This document shows, piece after piece, positions 1-6,047 of a stretch of DNA of 6,197 nt. Numbering within the stretch: the first letter of the stretch is position 1; each line of letters opens with the position of its first letter. This DNA is from Succinivibrio sp. (lineage in GTDB: Bacteria; Pseudomonadota; Gammaproteobacteria; Enterobacterales; Succinivibrionaceae), in assembly GCA_017959135.1 (NCBI GenBank), contig JAGDBH010000149.1, positions 1-6,197 on the forward strand. The letters run 5' to 3'. Below the pieces are notes generated by a model. It was not told the origin of the DNA. It saw nothing but the letters and a program-made list of their open reading frames with translations, and ran no database searches. The position numbers were made by a program, and so were the translations under genes.

Positions 1-1
1 A

Positions 2-958
2 TGTGCAACCTCAGTCTGCTATGGACAGCTTGCTGCAATTGAAGAGCTTGGCTTTGACGAGTACAGCAGACTACTTGAGCAGTGCGGATTTAATCTGCCT
101 AAGTACAACGGTACAGAAGATCTTCAGAGCTATATCAAAAAGAAGGTTATGCCTGAGCTTCTGACTACTGTATACCAGGGTTCAATAGTCTCAGGAAGCA
201 TTACCCGTGAGGCTGCCGCAGGTGTTTCATCAGACCTTGGTGCCGACCATCACGAGTGGTCTATTGCCAAGCTTGTAGATGAATATACTTCAGTAGTAAA
301 TTCAGCTTCTAAAACACCTATGACCTGGGAGAGTGATGACATTGCTCTTCAGAATATTCAGGCTCGTTCACGTGCTCCAGGCATCTGGATGGTTGCAAAC
401 AGATACAACAAGCTTCTGATTACAACCTGCAATGCCTCAGAGGATGCTGTGGGCTACTGTACCATGGATGGAGATACCGCTGGCGGTGTTGCACCTATCG
501 GTGATATCTCAAAGAGCCGTGTTATGAAAATCAATGAACATATCGCTAAAGATGGTCTGATGGTAAATGACAAGGGCTTAAAGCTAGACTGTCCTCAGAT
601 GATGAAGGTCTGTGTTCAGGCTCCAACCGCTGAGCTTCGTCCTGGTGGAGAGCAGACAGATGAGCGTGATCTGATGCCATATGTAATTCTGGACAGAATT
701 CATGTACTTCATCAGAATCACTTCCTGATTCCAAAGATGATTCTTGATACCATCGAAAAGGAATTCACTGATTTCTCCAGAGAGGATTTAAAGGGCTTTG
801 TAATCAAGTACTTTAAGAAACTGTCTGTAAGTCAGTGGAAACGAGAGAGAGGCGCAACCACCTTCCACATTGAGTCATCAGATCTCAATGCAAAGAACGG
901 TTTCGTTTTCCCTCTGCTGAACGATGGCTTCAGATCACTTCTAAAATCTCTGGATTAA
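2..958 (+). CDS. nadE: NAD(+) synthase, large glutamine-dependent type, C-terminal part (left-truncated)
   Basis: This enzyme makes NAD+ from nicotinic acid adenine dinucleotide using ATP and ammonia, the last step of NAD synthesis in the cytosol. The reading frame is open from base 2 with no start, so the gene begins left of the window; the ATG at 149 is internal, because the upstream codons read as good family sequence. Of the 318 residues visible, three blocks are diagnostic: DDIALQNIQARSRAP from about residue 112, a CNASEDAVGYCTMDGD block from about 144 that forms part of the ATP/substrate pocket, and PTAELRP followed by QTDERDLMPY from about 208. These blocks are typical of the large synthetases that carry an N-terminal nitrilase-like glutaminase domain. 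That domain and the SGGxDS ATP loop would lie upstream and cannot be checked, so glutamine use is inferred. A strong terminator follows the stop, and putP has its own promoter. Confidence 0.9.
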   Translation, partial: CATSVCYGQLAAIEELGFDEYSRLLEQCGFNLPKYNGTEDLQSYIKKKVMPELLTTVYQGSIVSGSITREAAAGVSSDLGADHHEWSIAKLVDEYTSVVNSASKTPMTWESDDIALQNIQARSRAPGIWMVANRYNKLLITTCNASEDAVGYCTMDGDTAGGVAPIGDISKSRVMKINEHIAKDGLMVNDKGLKLDCPQMMKVCVQAPTAELRPGGEQTDERDLMPYVILDRIHVLHQNHFLIPKMILDTIEKEFTDFSREDLKGFVIKYFKKLSVSQWKRERGATTFHIESSDLNAKNGFVFPLLNDGFRSLLKSLD

Positions 959-981
959 ACTTTAATCCTGTCTTCTGATAT

Positions 982-1016
982 AACCATGTGCACCGATTAG
1001 TTGCACATGGTTTTTC
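982..1016 (+). terminator. Rho-independent terminator of nadE
   Basis: A perfect 11-bp inverted repeat (AACCATGTGCA at 982-992 pairing with TGCACATGGTT at 1002-1012) encloses a 9-nt loop. The right arm runs into a T-rich tract (1011-1015, then CCTTT). It starts 24 nt after the nadE stop and is a textbook intrinsic terminator, separating nadE from putP. Confidence 0.9.
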
Positions 1017-1017
1017 C

Positions 1018-1046
1018 TTTATAAATCACTGTTTTTCTGCTAAAAT
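1018..1046 (+). promoter_or_regulatory. Candidate sigma-70 promoter for putP
   Basis: TAAAAT at 1041-1046 is a good -10 match (5 of 6). TTTATA at 1018-1023 is a partial -35 match (4 of 6), with a 17-nt spacer. It lies directly downstream of the nadE terminator and would give a leader of about 30 nt before the putP ATG. The position is sensible, but AT-rich DNA yields such matches easily, so this is a prediction only. Confidence 0.45.
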
Positions 1047-1084
1047 ACCTCCATCTTTTACAAATAATAATTATTGAGCAAATC

Positions 1085-2563
1085 ATGTTTACAACTACAA
1101 CAACATTCATCGTGTATATATTTGCCATGATTGTAATCGGCATATATGCAGCACGCGCAACATCTTCATTAAATGATTACGTTTTAGGTGGCAGAAGCTT
1201 AGGCAGAGTTATTACAGGTCTTTCAGCCGGTGCTTCTGATATGTCAGGATGGCTTTTAATGGGCCTACCCGGTGCTTTGTATGTTGCAGGTTTATCTCAG
1301 GCATGGATTGCAATCGGTCTTACCATCGGTCAGTGGTGCAACTGGAAATTCGTTGCCGCAAGACTGCGTTCATTCACTCAGAATGCCTCTGATGCTCTGA
1401 CATTACCTGATTATTTTGCAGCCCGTTTTAAAGATAGACTGCGTATAACCTCAATTGTTTCAGCATTCATTATTCTGATTTTCTTCGTTGTCTACTGTGC
1501 ATCAGGAATGGTTTCAGGTGCAAGACTGTTCGAACAGACCTTTGGCCTTGATTACCACAATGCACTTCTAATAGGTGCTGTATCAACAATTCTTTATGTT
1601 TGTATCGGCGGATTCCTAGCTGTAAGCTGGACCGATGCCGTACAGGCAACTCTGATGATTTTTGCTTTAATCATCACTCCAATCATCATTATCTACGATG
1701 TAGGTTCTCTAGAGCAGGCTAATGCTCTGGTTGCACAGAAAGGCCCAGATATGGCAGATATGCTCAAGGGTACAACCATCATCGGAATGATTTCACTTGC
1801 AGGCTGGGGCCTGGGCTACATGGGTCAGCCTCATATTCTGGTACGTTTCATGGCTGCAGCCTCTGTAAGAGGAATGGGCGGTGCCCGCAGAATCAGTATC
1901 AGCTGGATGATCTTCTGTCTGACCGGTGCTGTTATGGTTGGTTACTACGGTGTAGCATTCGCTGCTAAGCATCCAGAGATTTCAGTAAACAATCCTGAGC
2001 AGATTTTCATTATTGTTACACAGACCTTATTCTCACCATGGATTGCAGGTATTCTTCTATCAGCAATTCTTGCAGCTGTAATGTCTACTCTTTCATGTCA
2101 GCTTCTGGTTTCATCAACCACTCTGACAGCTGACTTCTACTGCAGACTGCTTCGTCCACACGCATCTCAGAGCGAACTTATCTGGGTTGGTCGTGGCATG
2201 CTTCTATTAGTTGCAGCAATTGCCTATATAATCGCTCTTGATCCTAATTCAGGAATTCTTAAGCTGGTTGCCTATGCCTGGGCTGGCTTTGGTGCTTCAT
2301 TCGGTCCTGCTGTTCTAATCTCAGTATTCTGGAAGAGAATGACTCTTGCAGGTGCTATCTTTGGTATGGTCGCAGGTGCCGTAACAGTAATTATTTGGGA
2401 ATTAGGTCAATTCTTTGGATTATATTCACTTGTTCCTGGATTTATTATTTCTTCACTTGTTATTTTCGTGGTAAGCTTAATGACACAGAAGAATAATGAA
2501 CCTGTTGAAACTTTATTTATCAGTCTGGAAAAACAGTTCTGGTTTGAAGTTAAAGATCGCTAA
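1085..2563 (+). CDS. putP: Sodium/proline symporter PutP
   Basis: This inner-membrane transporter of the sodium:solute symporter family brings proline into the cell together with Na+. The 492 residues match E. coli PutP (502) closely along the whole length, with stretches such as LSAGASDMSGWLLMGLPGA and IAGILLSAILAAVMSTLSCQ almost unchanged. Residues known to matter in E. coli are present: Arg40, Asp55, Ser57 and Gly58 correspond to Arg37, Asp52, Ser54 and Gly55 here, and the Na+-site Ser340/Thr341 correspond to Ser334/Thr335. Hydrophobic segments throughout fit the usual 13-helix topology. The start at 1085 aligns with the family N-terminus; its ribosome site is weak (GAG at 1076-1078). PutP often sits beside putA, the proline catabolic enzyme, but no putA is present here, so uptake for osmoprotection or biosynthesis is possible. 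A membrane-protein gene follows after 16 nt, probably on the same transcript. Confidence 0.95.
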   Translation: MFTTTTTFIVYIFAMIVIGIYAARATSSLNDYVLGGRSLGRVITGLSAGASDMSGWLLMGLPGALYVAGLSQAWIAIGLTIGQWCNWKFVAARLRSFTQNASDALTLPDYFAARFKDRLRITSIVSAFIILIFFVVYCASGMVSGARLFEQTFGLDYHNALLIGAVSTILYVCIGGFLAVSWTDAVQATLMIFALIITPIIIIYDVGSLEQANALVAQKGPDMADMLKGTTIIGMISLAGWGLGYMGQPHILVRFMAAASVRGMGGARRISISWMIFCLTGAVMVGYYGVAFAAKHPEISVNNPEQIFIIVTQTLFSPWIAGILLSAILAAVMSTLSCQLLVSSTTLTADFYCRLLRPHASQSELIWVGRGMLLLVAAIAYIIALDPNSGILKLVAYAWAGFGASFGPAVLISVFWKRMTLAGAIFGMVAGAVTVIIWELGQFFGLYSLVPGFIISSLVIFVVSLMTQKNNEPVETLFISLEKQFWFEVKDR

Positions 2564-2568
2564 TAATT

Positions 2569-2573
2569 AGGAG
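2569..2573 (+). promoter_or_regulatory. Shine-Dalgarno site that fixes the TTG start at 2580
   Basis: AGGAG lies 6 nt before the TTG at 2580, within the 16-nt gap after putP. It is the strongest ribosome-binding match near this gene and supports TTG as the initiation codon. Confidence 0.8.
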
Positions 2574-2579
2574 ATTACG

Positions 2580-3227
2580 TTGAAAAACCTTCCACCAAAT
2601 GTTTACCTGCAATCATACTTGCAAAGAGCAGGTGTAAGGTTTGATGTTAACGTAGTTGATACCATTGTTAAAAAAGGATTCGGACTTTCCTTCTACTTAT
2701 TCTGGATCCTTTTTGCGGTACTTGTTTACTGCTATTCAAGCGGTAATATCGCAATCTTCCACGATCATTTCTATACATTATCAATTCTTGTTGCGTTCTA
2801 TCAGCTGCTCTATATCTATAGAGTAATCAGATTTAACCGTATCCGCAGAAAGCTGCGTATGGATTCAGCTCCAATTATTGTAGAAGCCTACGCAATTGTT
2901 CTTTTTGATGTTAAGTCTGTATCTTCAGGAAAGCTAATGAAGCCTAGAAGCTCTGCTGTCCTGTATAAGGAATGTGGCAGCTTAAAACCAAGATTCTTCA
3001 CCGGTGCAGTAAAACGCGGTATCAAACACCACTACTATAAAGATCAGATTGCCCGTGTATTTATTGACAGAAAAAATTCTGCAATTTACACTGTTGATGA
3101 TGACAAGTTCTACGAGATGGCTTCTGGTAGAATAAATAAGAATAAACGCTATGCAATAGGGGAACTTTCAACCAAGCTTGATAAGGTCTCTGTTACATCA
3201 CAAAAAAGAAAATCGGATATAGTCTGA
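2580..3227 (+). CDS. Unrecognised membrane protein with two transmembrane segments
   Basis: I do not recognise this 215-residue protein. It begins with TTG, supported by AGGAG 6 nt upstream. Two hydrophobic segments lie at about residues 33-52 and 59-80, forming a hairpin with a short intervening loop. A very basic stretch (RVIRFNRIRRKLR, 81-93) follows, which by the positive-inside rule puts both termini in the cytoplasm. Residues 96-180 look like a mixed alpha/beta soluble domain with repeated short beta-like strands (APIIVEAYAIVLFD, RVFIDRKNSAIYTVDDD), and the tail from about 184 is lysine-rich and probably disordered. It starts only 16 nt after putP with no terminator between, so co-transcription is likely. 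This could mean a role tied to the symporter or just a shared promoter; nothing in the sequence decides. Base composition and codon use resemble its neighbours, so recent transfer is not indicated. Confidence 0.75.
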   Translation: MKNLPPNVYLQSYLQRAGVRFDVNVVDTIVKKGFGLSFYLFWILFAVLVYCYSSGNIAIFHDHFYTLSILVAFYQLLYIYRVIRFNRIRRKLRMDSAPIIVEAYAIVLFDVKSVSSGKLMKPRSSAVLYKECGSLKPRFFTGAVKRGIKHHYYKDQIARVFIDRKNSAIYTVDDDKFYEMASGRINKNKRYAIGELSTKLDKVSVTSQKRKSDIV

Positions 3228-3231
3228 TATA

Positions 3232-3337
3232 CTGATTCGAGAAAATAAATAATAAAATCAGATCTGTATTTAAGAAAATAGAAAAACTATTATCTAAACT
3301 AAATACAGAAATTCAGGATCATAGGCTAGATTCTGAA
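3232..3337 (+). repeat. Three successive inverted repeats in the leader of the EAL-HDOD-like gene
   Basis: The 130-nt gap before the gene at 3358 holds three adjacent inverted repeats. The first is CTGATT (3232-3237) with AATCAG (3256-3261). The second is TCTGTATTTA (3263-3272) with TAAATACAGA (3300-3309), which encloses a small AATAG-AAAAA-CTATT hairpin (3277-3291). The third is TTCAG (3312-3316) with CTGAA (3333-3337). None is followed by a T tract, so these are not normal terminators. The middle one is the most convincing; the others are short and could be chance in AT-rich DNA. They may be a folded 5' leader or operator sites. Confidence 0.35.
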
Positions 3338-3357
3338 AAAAGGTATGATGGATATAA

Positions 3358-4758
3358 ATGGCTTATATAAACCCGAACAGCTTAACTGATGCTACCCCTT
3401 CTGTAAATTCGGATTCTTTGCGTACAAAGTCCCATAAGTTTGTGCGCTCCAAAGATCGCTGCAATGTTCTAAGCAGAACACCTGTATATGACAAAAAGGG
3501 TACTCTTCTGTGCTATGTATTCAGATATACAGCAGGAGAAAGCAGCTTCCGGCCAGACATGATAGAAAAGCAGCATGTAAGACACATTTCTATTGGTTTC
3601 TACATCAGAAGACATAGCGAACTTTTTACCCAGAGAAACGGTATCTGTATGACCGAATTTCCTCTGTGCGCTGATCTTACCAAATACGCTCGTTCACTGC
3701 CTGCAACCAGATTTATTCTTCATCTGCAGGACAGACAGGATTCATCAATATCATACCAGCACCAGATAAACATGCTGAAAAAAGAAAGCATGACTATTGC
3801 TGCGGATGTATATACCATTGTCTACACCAACTGGTTCAGAGAGCTTCGTTCAATTACCTATGCTGTTATTGATATGACTCTGGATATTGAAGAACAGTTC
3901 ATTCTTGCCAGAAATATCATCAAGAAGGCTCCCTGGATCAAGATTATCTGCGATCGCTGCGATAATGTGAACAAGGCTTCAATCGCATTTGAATCAGGCG
4001 CTGATTATGTATGCTGTCCAACCTTCCCTAAGGATGTTCTGCAGCATAACTTCAATCCGTTCTTCTATAAGGTAAACAGAAACGCTTTTGAAATCTGTCT
4101 TATGATCATCAATCAGCTTCTGGAAGTCAGACCAGAATATAAGATGTTTGTAAGCTTCATTTCCACCAGAAATGATATCAAGAGCTATATGCCGATTATT
4201 CTTCATTTTCTGGAACAGGGCAGAGAAAACGAATATCTTATCGGAACCGATTTTGAAAGCTTCCTCTATGAAATGGATGTTGAGGTTCTGAATAAGCTTG
4301 TCTGCATCATGATTCTGATGATTCTTGAGGAGTTCTATCGTCCTGACAAGGATATGAACAAAGGCAAGTATCTGATTTACGAGCCATTACGTCAGATTCT
4401 TCTGAGAGCCAAATTCGTTGAAGAGCTTACCTTCTATCACGCAGGAAAGATTGATGTAACCTTTGGATTTACTCTTGGTCTTGGTTCACTGATTACTCAG
4501 ATGTACGCATTTACAACCTCAAAGGTTGATATAACTACAGAGAAAATCAATAACAGAATCAGGATGATCATGAAGGAGATTCCAGAGTACGAAACCATCT
4601 TCAATATTGCGGTTTCCATGGAATCGCTTGATCTTGAGTATGTAGACGGTATTATGGCCTCCGGCTTTATGCCACGACATGATATTCTTATGGCCTATGA
4701 GAATGCCGTGATGTGGGTAACTGGTCTTCAGGATGCTTTAAATCAGAAGCGCTTCTAG
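3358..4758 (+). CDS. Diverged EAL-HDOD (YuxH-type) protein with a degenerate EAL domain
   Basis: By eye this 466-residue protein follows the YuxH/CdgJ layout: an N-terminal EAL domain (about 38-225) and a C-terminal HDOD domain (about 235-455). SRTPVYDKKGTLLCYVFRY (39-57) matches the family's RQPIFD...GYELLFR, but the EAL glutamate is Val54. LHLQD (121-125) replaces the LEILE-like segment, AADVY (148-152) stands for LDDF-like residues with only the first Asp kept, the KID lysine is Val170, and KIICDRCDN (195-203) replaces the AEKVET-like motif. So cyclic-di-GMP hydrolysis is unlikely; a binding, scaffold or regulatory role is inferred. The C-terminal part (LRQILLRAKFVEEL, 344-357; GFTLGLGSLITQM, 370-382) fits the usual YuxH ending. 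Start: a TAA lies immediately upstream in frame, so 3358 is the first possible ATG; its ribosome site is weak (GGA at 3350-3352). No terminator separates it from the preceding gene. Confidence 0.7.
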   Translation: MAYINPNSLTDATPSVNSDSLRTKSHKFVRSKDRCNVLSRTPVYDKKGTLLCYVFRYTAGESSFRPDMIEKQHVRHISIGFYIRRHSELFTQRNGICMTEFPLCADLTKYARSLPATRFILHLQDRQDSSISYQHQINMLKKESMTIAADVYTIVYTNWFRELRSITYAVIDMTLDIEEQFILARNIIKKAPWIKIICDRCDNVNKASIAFESGADYVCCPTFPKDVLQHNFNPFFYKVNRNAFEICLMIINQLLEVRPEYKMFVSFISTRNDIKSYMPIILHFLEQGRENEYLIGTDFESFLYEMDVEVLNKLVCIMILMILEEFYRPDKDMNKGKYLIYEPLRQILLRAKFVEELTFYHAGKIDVTFGFTLGLGSLITQMYAFTTSKVDITTEKINNRIRMIMKEIPEYETIFNIAVSMESLDLEYVDGIMASGFMPRHDILMAYENAVMWVTGLQDALNQKRF

Positions 4759-4761
4759 AAA

Positions 4762-5070
4762 CTATTTTGTTTTGTTGTACAGCTCATTGCCGTAGTATAG
4801 TTTTTCAAGATCATCCTTGTTGACGCCTTCAAGCTTTAAGCCGTTTCCCTCATTATCAAGGTCATTGGCAATGCCTTTATTTCTGTCATGAGGCACAATA
4901 ACACGGCTTACTCCATCCTCAGTGTAATTTCCCTGAGAGGAGTATTCTAAGGAATTGGCTCCATAGTAATCTGTATTGTCGTTATCATTGATGGCATCAT
5001 AGTCAATGACAAAGGCATATGAACTCATACAGATACAGAGAAGATATAGAACAATATATTTACAGCTCAA
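4762..5070 (-). CDS. Small exported acidic protein, unrecognised
   Basis: I do not recognise this 102-residue protein. I chose the TTG at 5068-5070 as start because AGGAG (5079-5083, - strand) lies 8 nt before it; the longer form from ATG at 5095-5097 has no ribosome site and would add nine residues of MMMTTGVYA. The chosen start gives a compact signal peptide: one lysine (Lys4), a hydrophobic core IVLYLLCICM, and SSYA, with cleavage likely after Ala19. There is no proper lipobox. The mature part, about 83 residues, is rich in Asn, Asp and Tyr, strongly acidic (about 17 acidic against 8 basic residues) and probably flexible, so a periplasmic or secreted place is likely. It is convergent with the EAL-HDOD-like gene, with only 3 nt between the stops, and divergent from rlmJ. 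The well-formed signal peptide and ribosome site argue that it is real rather than a shadow frame. Confidence 0.6.
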   Translation of the reverse strand: MSCKYIVLYLLCICMSSYAFVIDYDAINDNDNTDYYGANSLEYSSQGNYTEDGVSRVIVPHDRNKGIANDLDNEGNGLKLEGVNKDDLEKLYYGNELYNKTK

Positions 5071-5078
5071 AGCATACA

Positions 5079-5083
5079 CTCCT
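5079..5083 (-). promoter_or_regulatory. Shine-Dalgarno site deciding the TTG start of the small exported protein
   Basis: On the - strand this reads AGGAG, 8 nt before the TTG at 5070. It lies inside the reading frame that would start at ATG 5097, which favours the shorter protein. No comparable site precedes the ATG cluster at 5089-5097. Confidence 0.6.
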
Positions 5084-5101
5084 GTGGTCATCATCATTTT
5101 A

Positions 5102-5136
5102 ATTTTAGACGAATATGACCTGATTCGTGATAAACT
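5102..5136. promoter_or_regulatory. Divergent promoter region with inverted repeat ACGAAT-N8-ATTCGT
   Basis: This stretch lies between the small exported protein gene and rlmJ. On the - strand TAAAAT (5102-5107) is a possible -10 for the small gene, consistent with the TTG start because transcription would begin near the ATG at 5097. On the + strand TAAACT (5131-5136) is a possible -10 for rlmJ. Neither has a good -35 at 17 nt. Between them ACGAAT (5109-5114) and ATTCGT (5123-5128) form an inverted repeat with an 8-nt spacer, which could be an operator. All three are weak, pattern-only calls. Confidence 0.3.
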
Positions 5137-5167
5137 ACCTACAAATTTTTTAAGGAAATAGTATTTT

Positions 5168-6010
5168 ATGCTCAGTTATAAACACGGTTTTCATTCAGGC
5201 AATCACGCTGATATTCTAAAGCACATGGTGATCTGCCTTCTGATGAGAGCATTAAACAGAAAAGAGAAGCCATATATAGTAATAGATACCCATTCAGGCT
5301 CAGGTCTATACAAGCTTGATGGCTTTATGGCTCAGAAAAATCAGGAATTTAAGAGCGGAATCAGCAAAATCAAGGACAACAAGACTCTTCGCGAGCTGGT
5401 TCCTGAATTCTACTCTGTATATGATGAAGTAAATCATGAAGACGGAAATTTCTATCCAGGTTCTCCTTTATTTGAAACCAGACTTGGCAGAGAAACAGAT
5501 AAGTTTACTCTGATTGATTTACATCCAAACGAGTTTGAGAATCTTAGAAACAATTTAAAAAGAGACAGACGCTGCACAATACAGAACCGTGAAGGTCTTG
5601 AGGCATTGAATGCACTGCTTCCTCCTACACCTCGCAGAGGCATGGTAGTGATTGATCCTGCCTACGAAGAGAAAAACGAGTATATTGACCTGGTAAAAGC
5701 AGTTAAACACGGCCATGCAAAGTGGAATACCGGTATTTTTGCCATCTGGTATCCGGTACTTGGCAAGCTTCGAGACCACTCTAAGAATCTGACACAGGAT
5801 CTGCGTCGTCTGAATATTCCTATGCTGCAGGTTGAGCTATGCGTTGAGCCTCAGGAGGAAGTATTTGGAATGTGCGGTTCAGGAATGCTGATTCTAAACT
5901 ATCCATACGGAATCGATAATGAGCTTTCACCTGTTGTTGATGAACTTTACAAGTCATTATCAAAGAAGGGCGGAAGTGCTCGTCTTAAGGTGCTAAATCC
6001 ACAGCCTTAA
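5168..6010 (+). CDS. rlmJ: 23S rRNA (adenine(2030)-N6)-methyltransferase RlmJ
   Basis: RlmJ transfers a methyl group from S-adenosylmethionine to N6 of A2030 in 23S rRNA, acting in the cytosol before 50S assembly. The protein is 280 residues, the same as E. coli RlmJ, and aligns end to end. The N-terminus MLSYKHGFHSGNHADILKH keeps Tyr4, His6 and Lys18, which are conserved in the family. The SAM-binding loop is DTHSGSG (40-46), and FYPGSPL is also kept. The catalytic motif, normally DPPY, reads DPAY (163-166): the catalytic Asp is present but the second Pro is Ala. The start at 5168 matches the family N-terminus and has AAGGA at 5152-5156, 11 nt upstream, a slightly long spacing. It appears to be a single-gene unit, divergent from the small exported protein gene and closed by a hairpin at 6020-6040. 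Confidence 0.95.
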   Translation: MLSYKHGFHSGNHADILKHMVICLLMRALNRKEKPYIVIDTHSGSGLYKLDGFMAQKNQEFKSGISKIKDNKTLRELVPEFYSVYDEVNHEDGNFYPGSPLFETRLGRETDKFTLIDLHPNEFENLRNNLKRDRRCTIQNREGLEALNALLPPTPRRGMVVIDPAYEEKNEYIDLVKAVKHGHAKWNTGIFAIWYPVLGKLRDHSKNLTQDLRRLNIPMLQVELCVEPQEEVFGMCGSGMLILNYPYGIDNELSPVVDELYKSLSKKGGSARLKVLNPQP

Positions 6011-6019
6011 TAAGAAAAA

Positions 6020-6040
6020 CGCCTGACTTAATGTCAGGCG
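6020..6040. terminator. Bidirectional hairpin terminator between rlmJ and the EAL gene
   Basis: CGCCTGAC (6020-6027) pairs with GTCAGGCG (6033-6040) around a 5-nt loop. Read on the - strand it is followed by TTTTTCTT, a good T tract, so it should end the EAL gene whose stop lies at 6048. On the + strand the following CTGTCTTTTA is a weaker T tract that probably also serves rlmJ, 9 nt after its stop. Confidence 0.85.
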
Positions 6041-6047
6041 CTGTCTT

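Noticed and set aside
149..151. ATG at 149 as the start of nadE
   Set aside because: The frame stays open to the left edge and the upstream residues read as family sequence, so this methionine is internal.
546..734. 62-codon - strand open frame
   Set aside because: It lies wholly inside the well-supported nadE coding region on the other strand, with no ribosome site or recognisable domain; a shadow frame.
1061..1076. AT-only palindrome AATAATTATT before putP as an operator
   Set aside because: It is short and made only of A and T, which is expected by chance in such a leader.
3994..4206. 70-codon - strand open frame
   Set aside because: It is antisense to the EAL-HDOD-like gene, whose frame carries family-like sequence here; no independent support.
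4762..5070. Lipoprotein reading of the small exported protein
   Set aside because: The cysteines in LLCIC lack the small residue needed just before the lipobox cysteine, so a cleaved secretory signal fits better.
5452..5779. Two overlapping - strand open frames of 63 and 74 codons
   Set aside because: Both lie within rlmJ, which is conserved across this stretch, and neither shows a plausible start site or domain.
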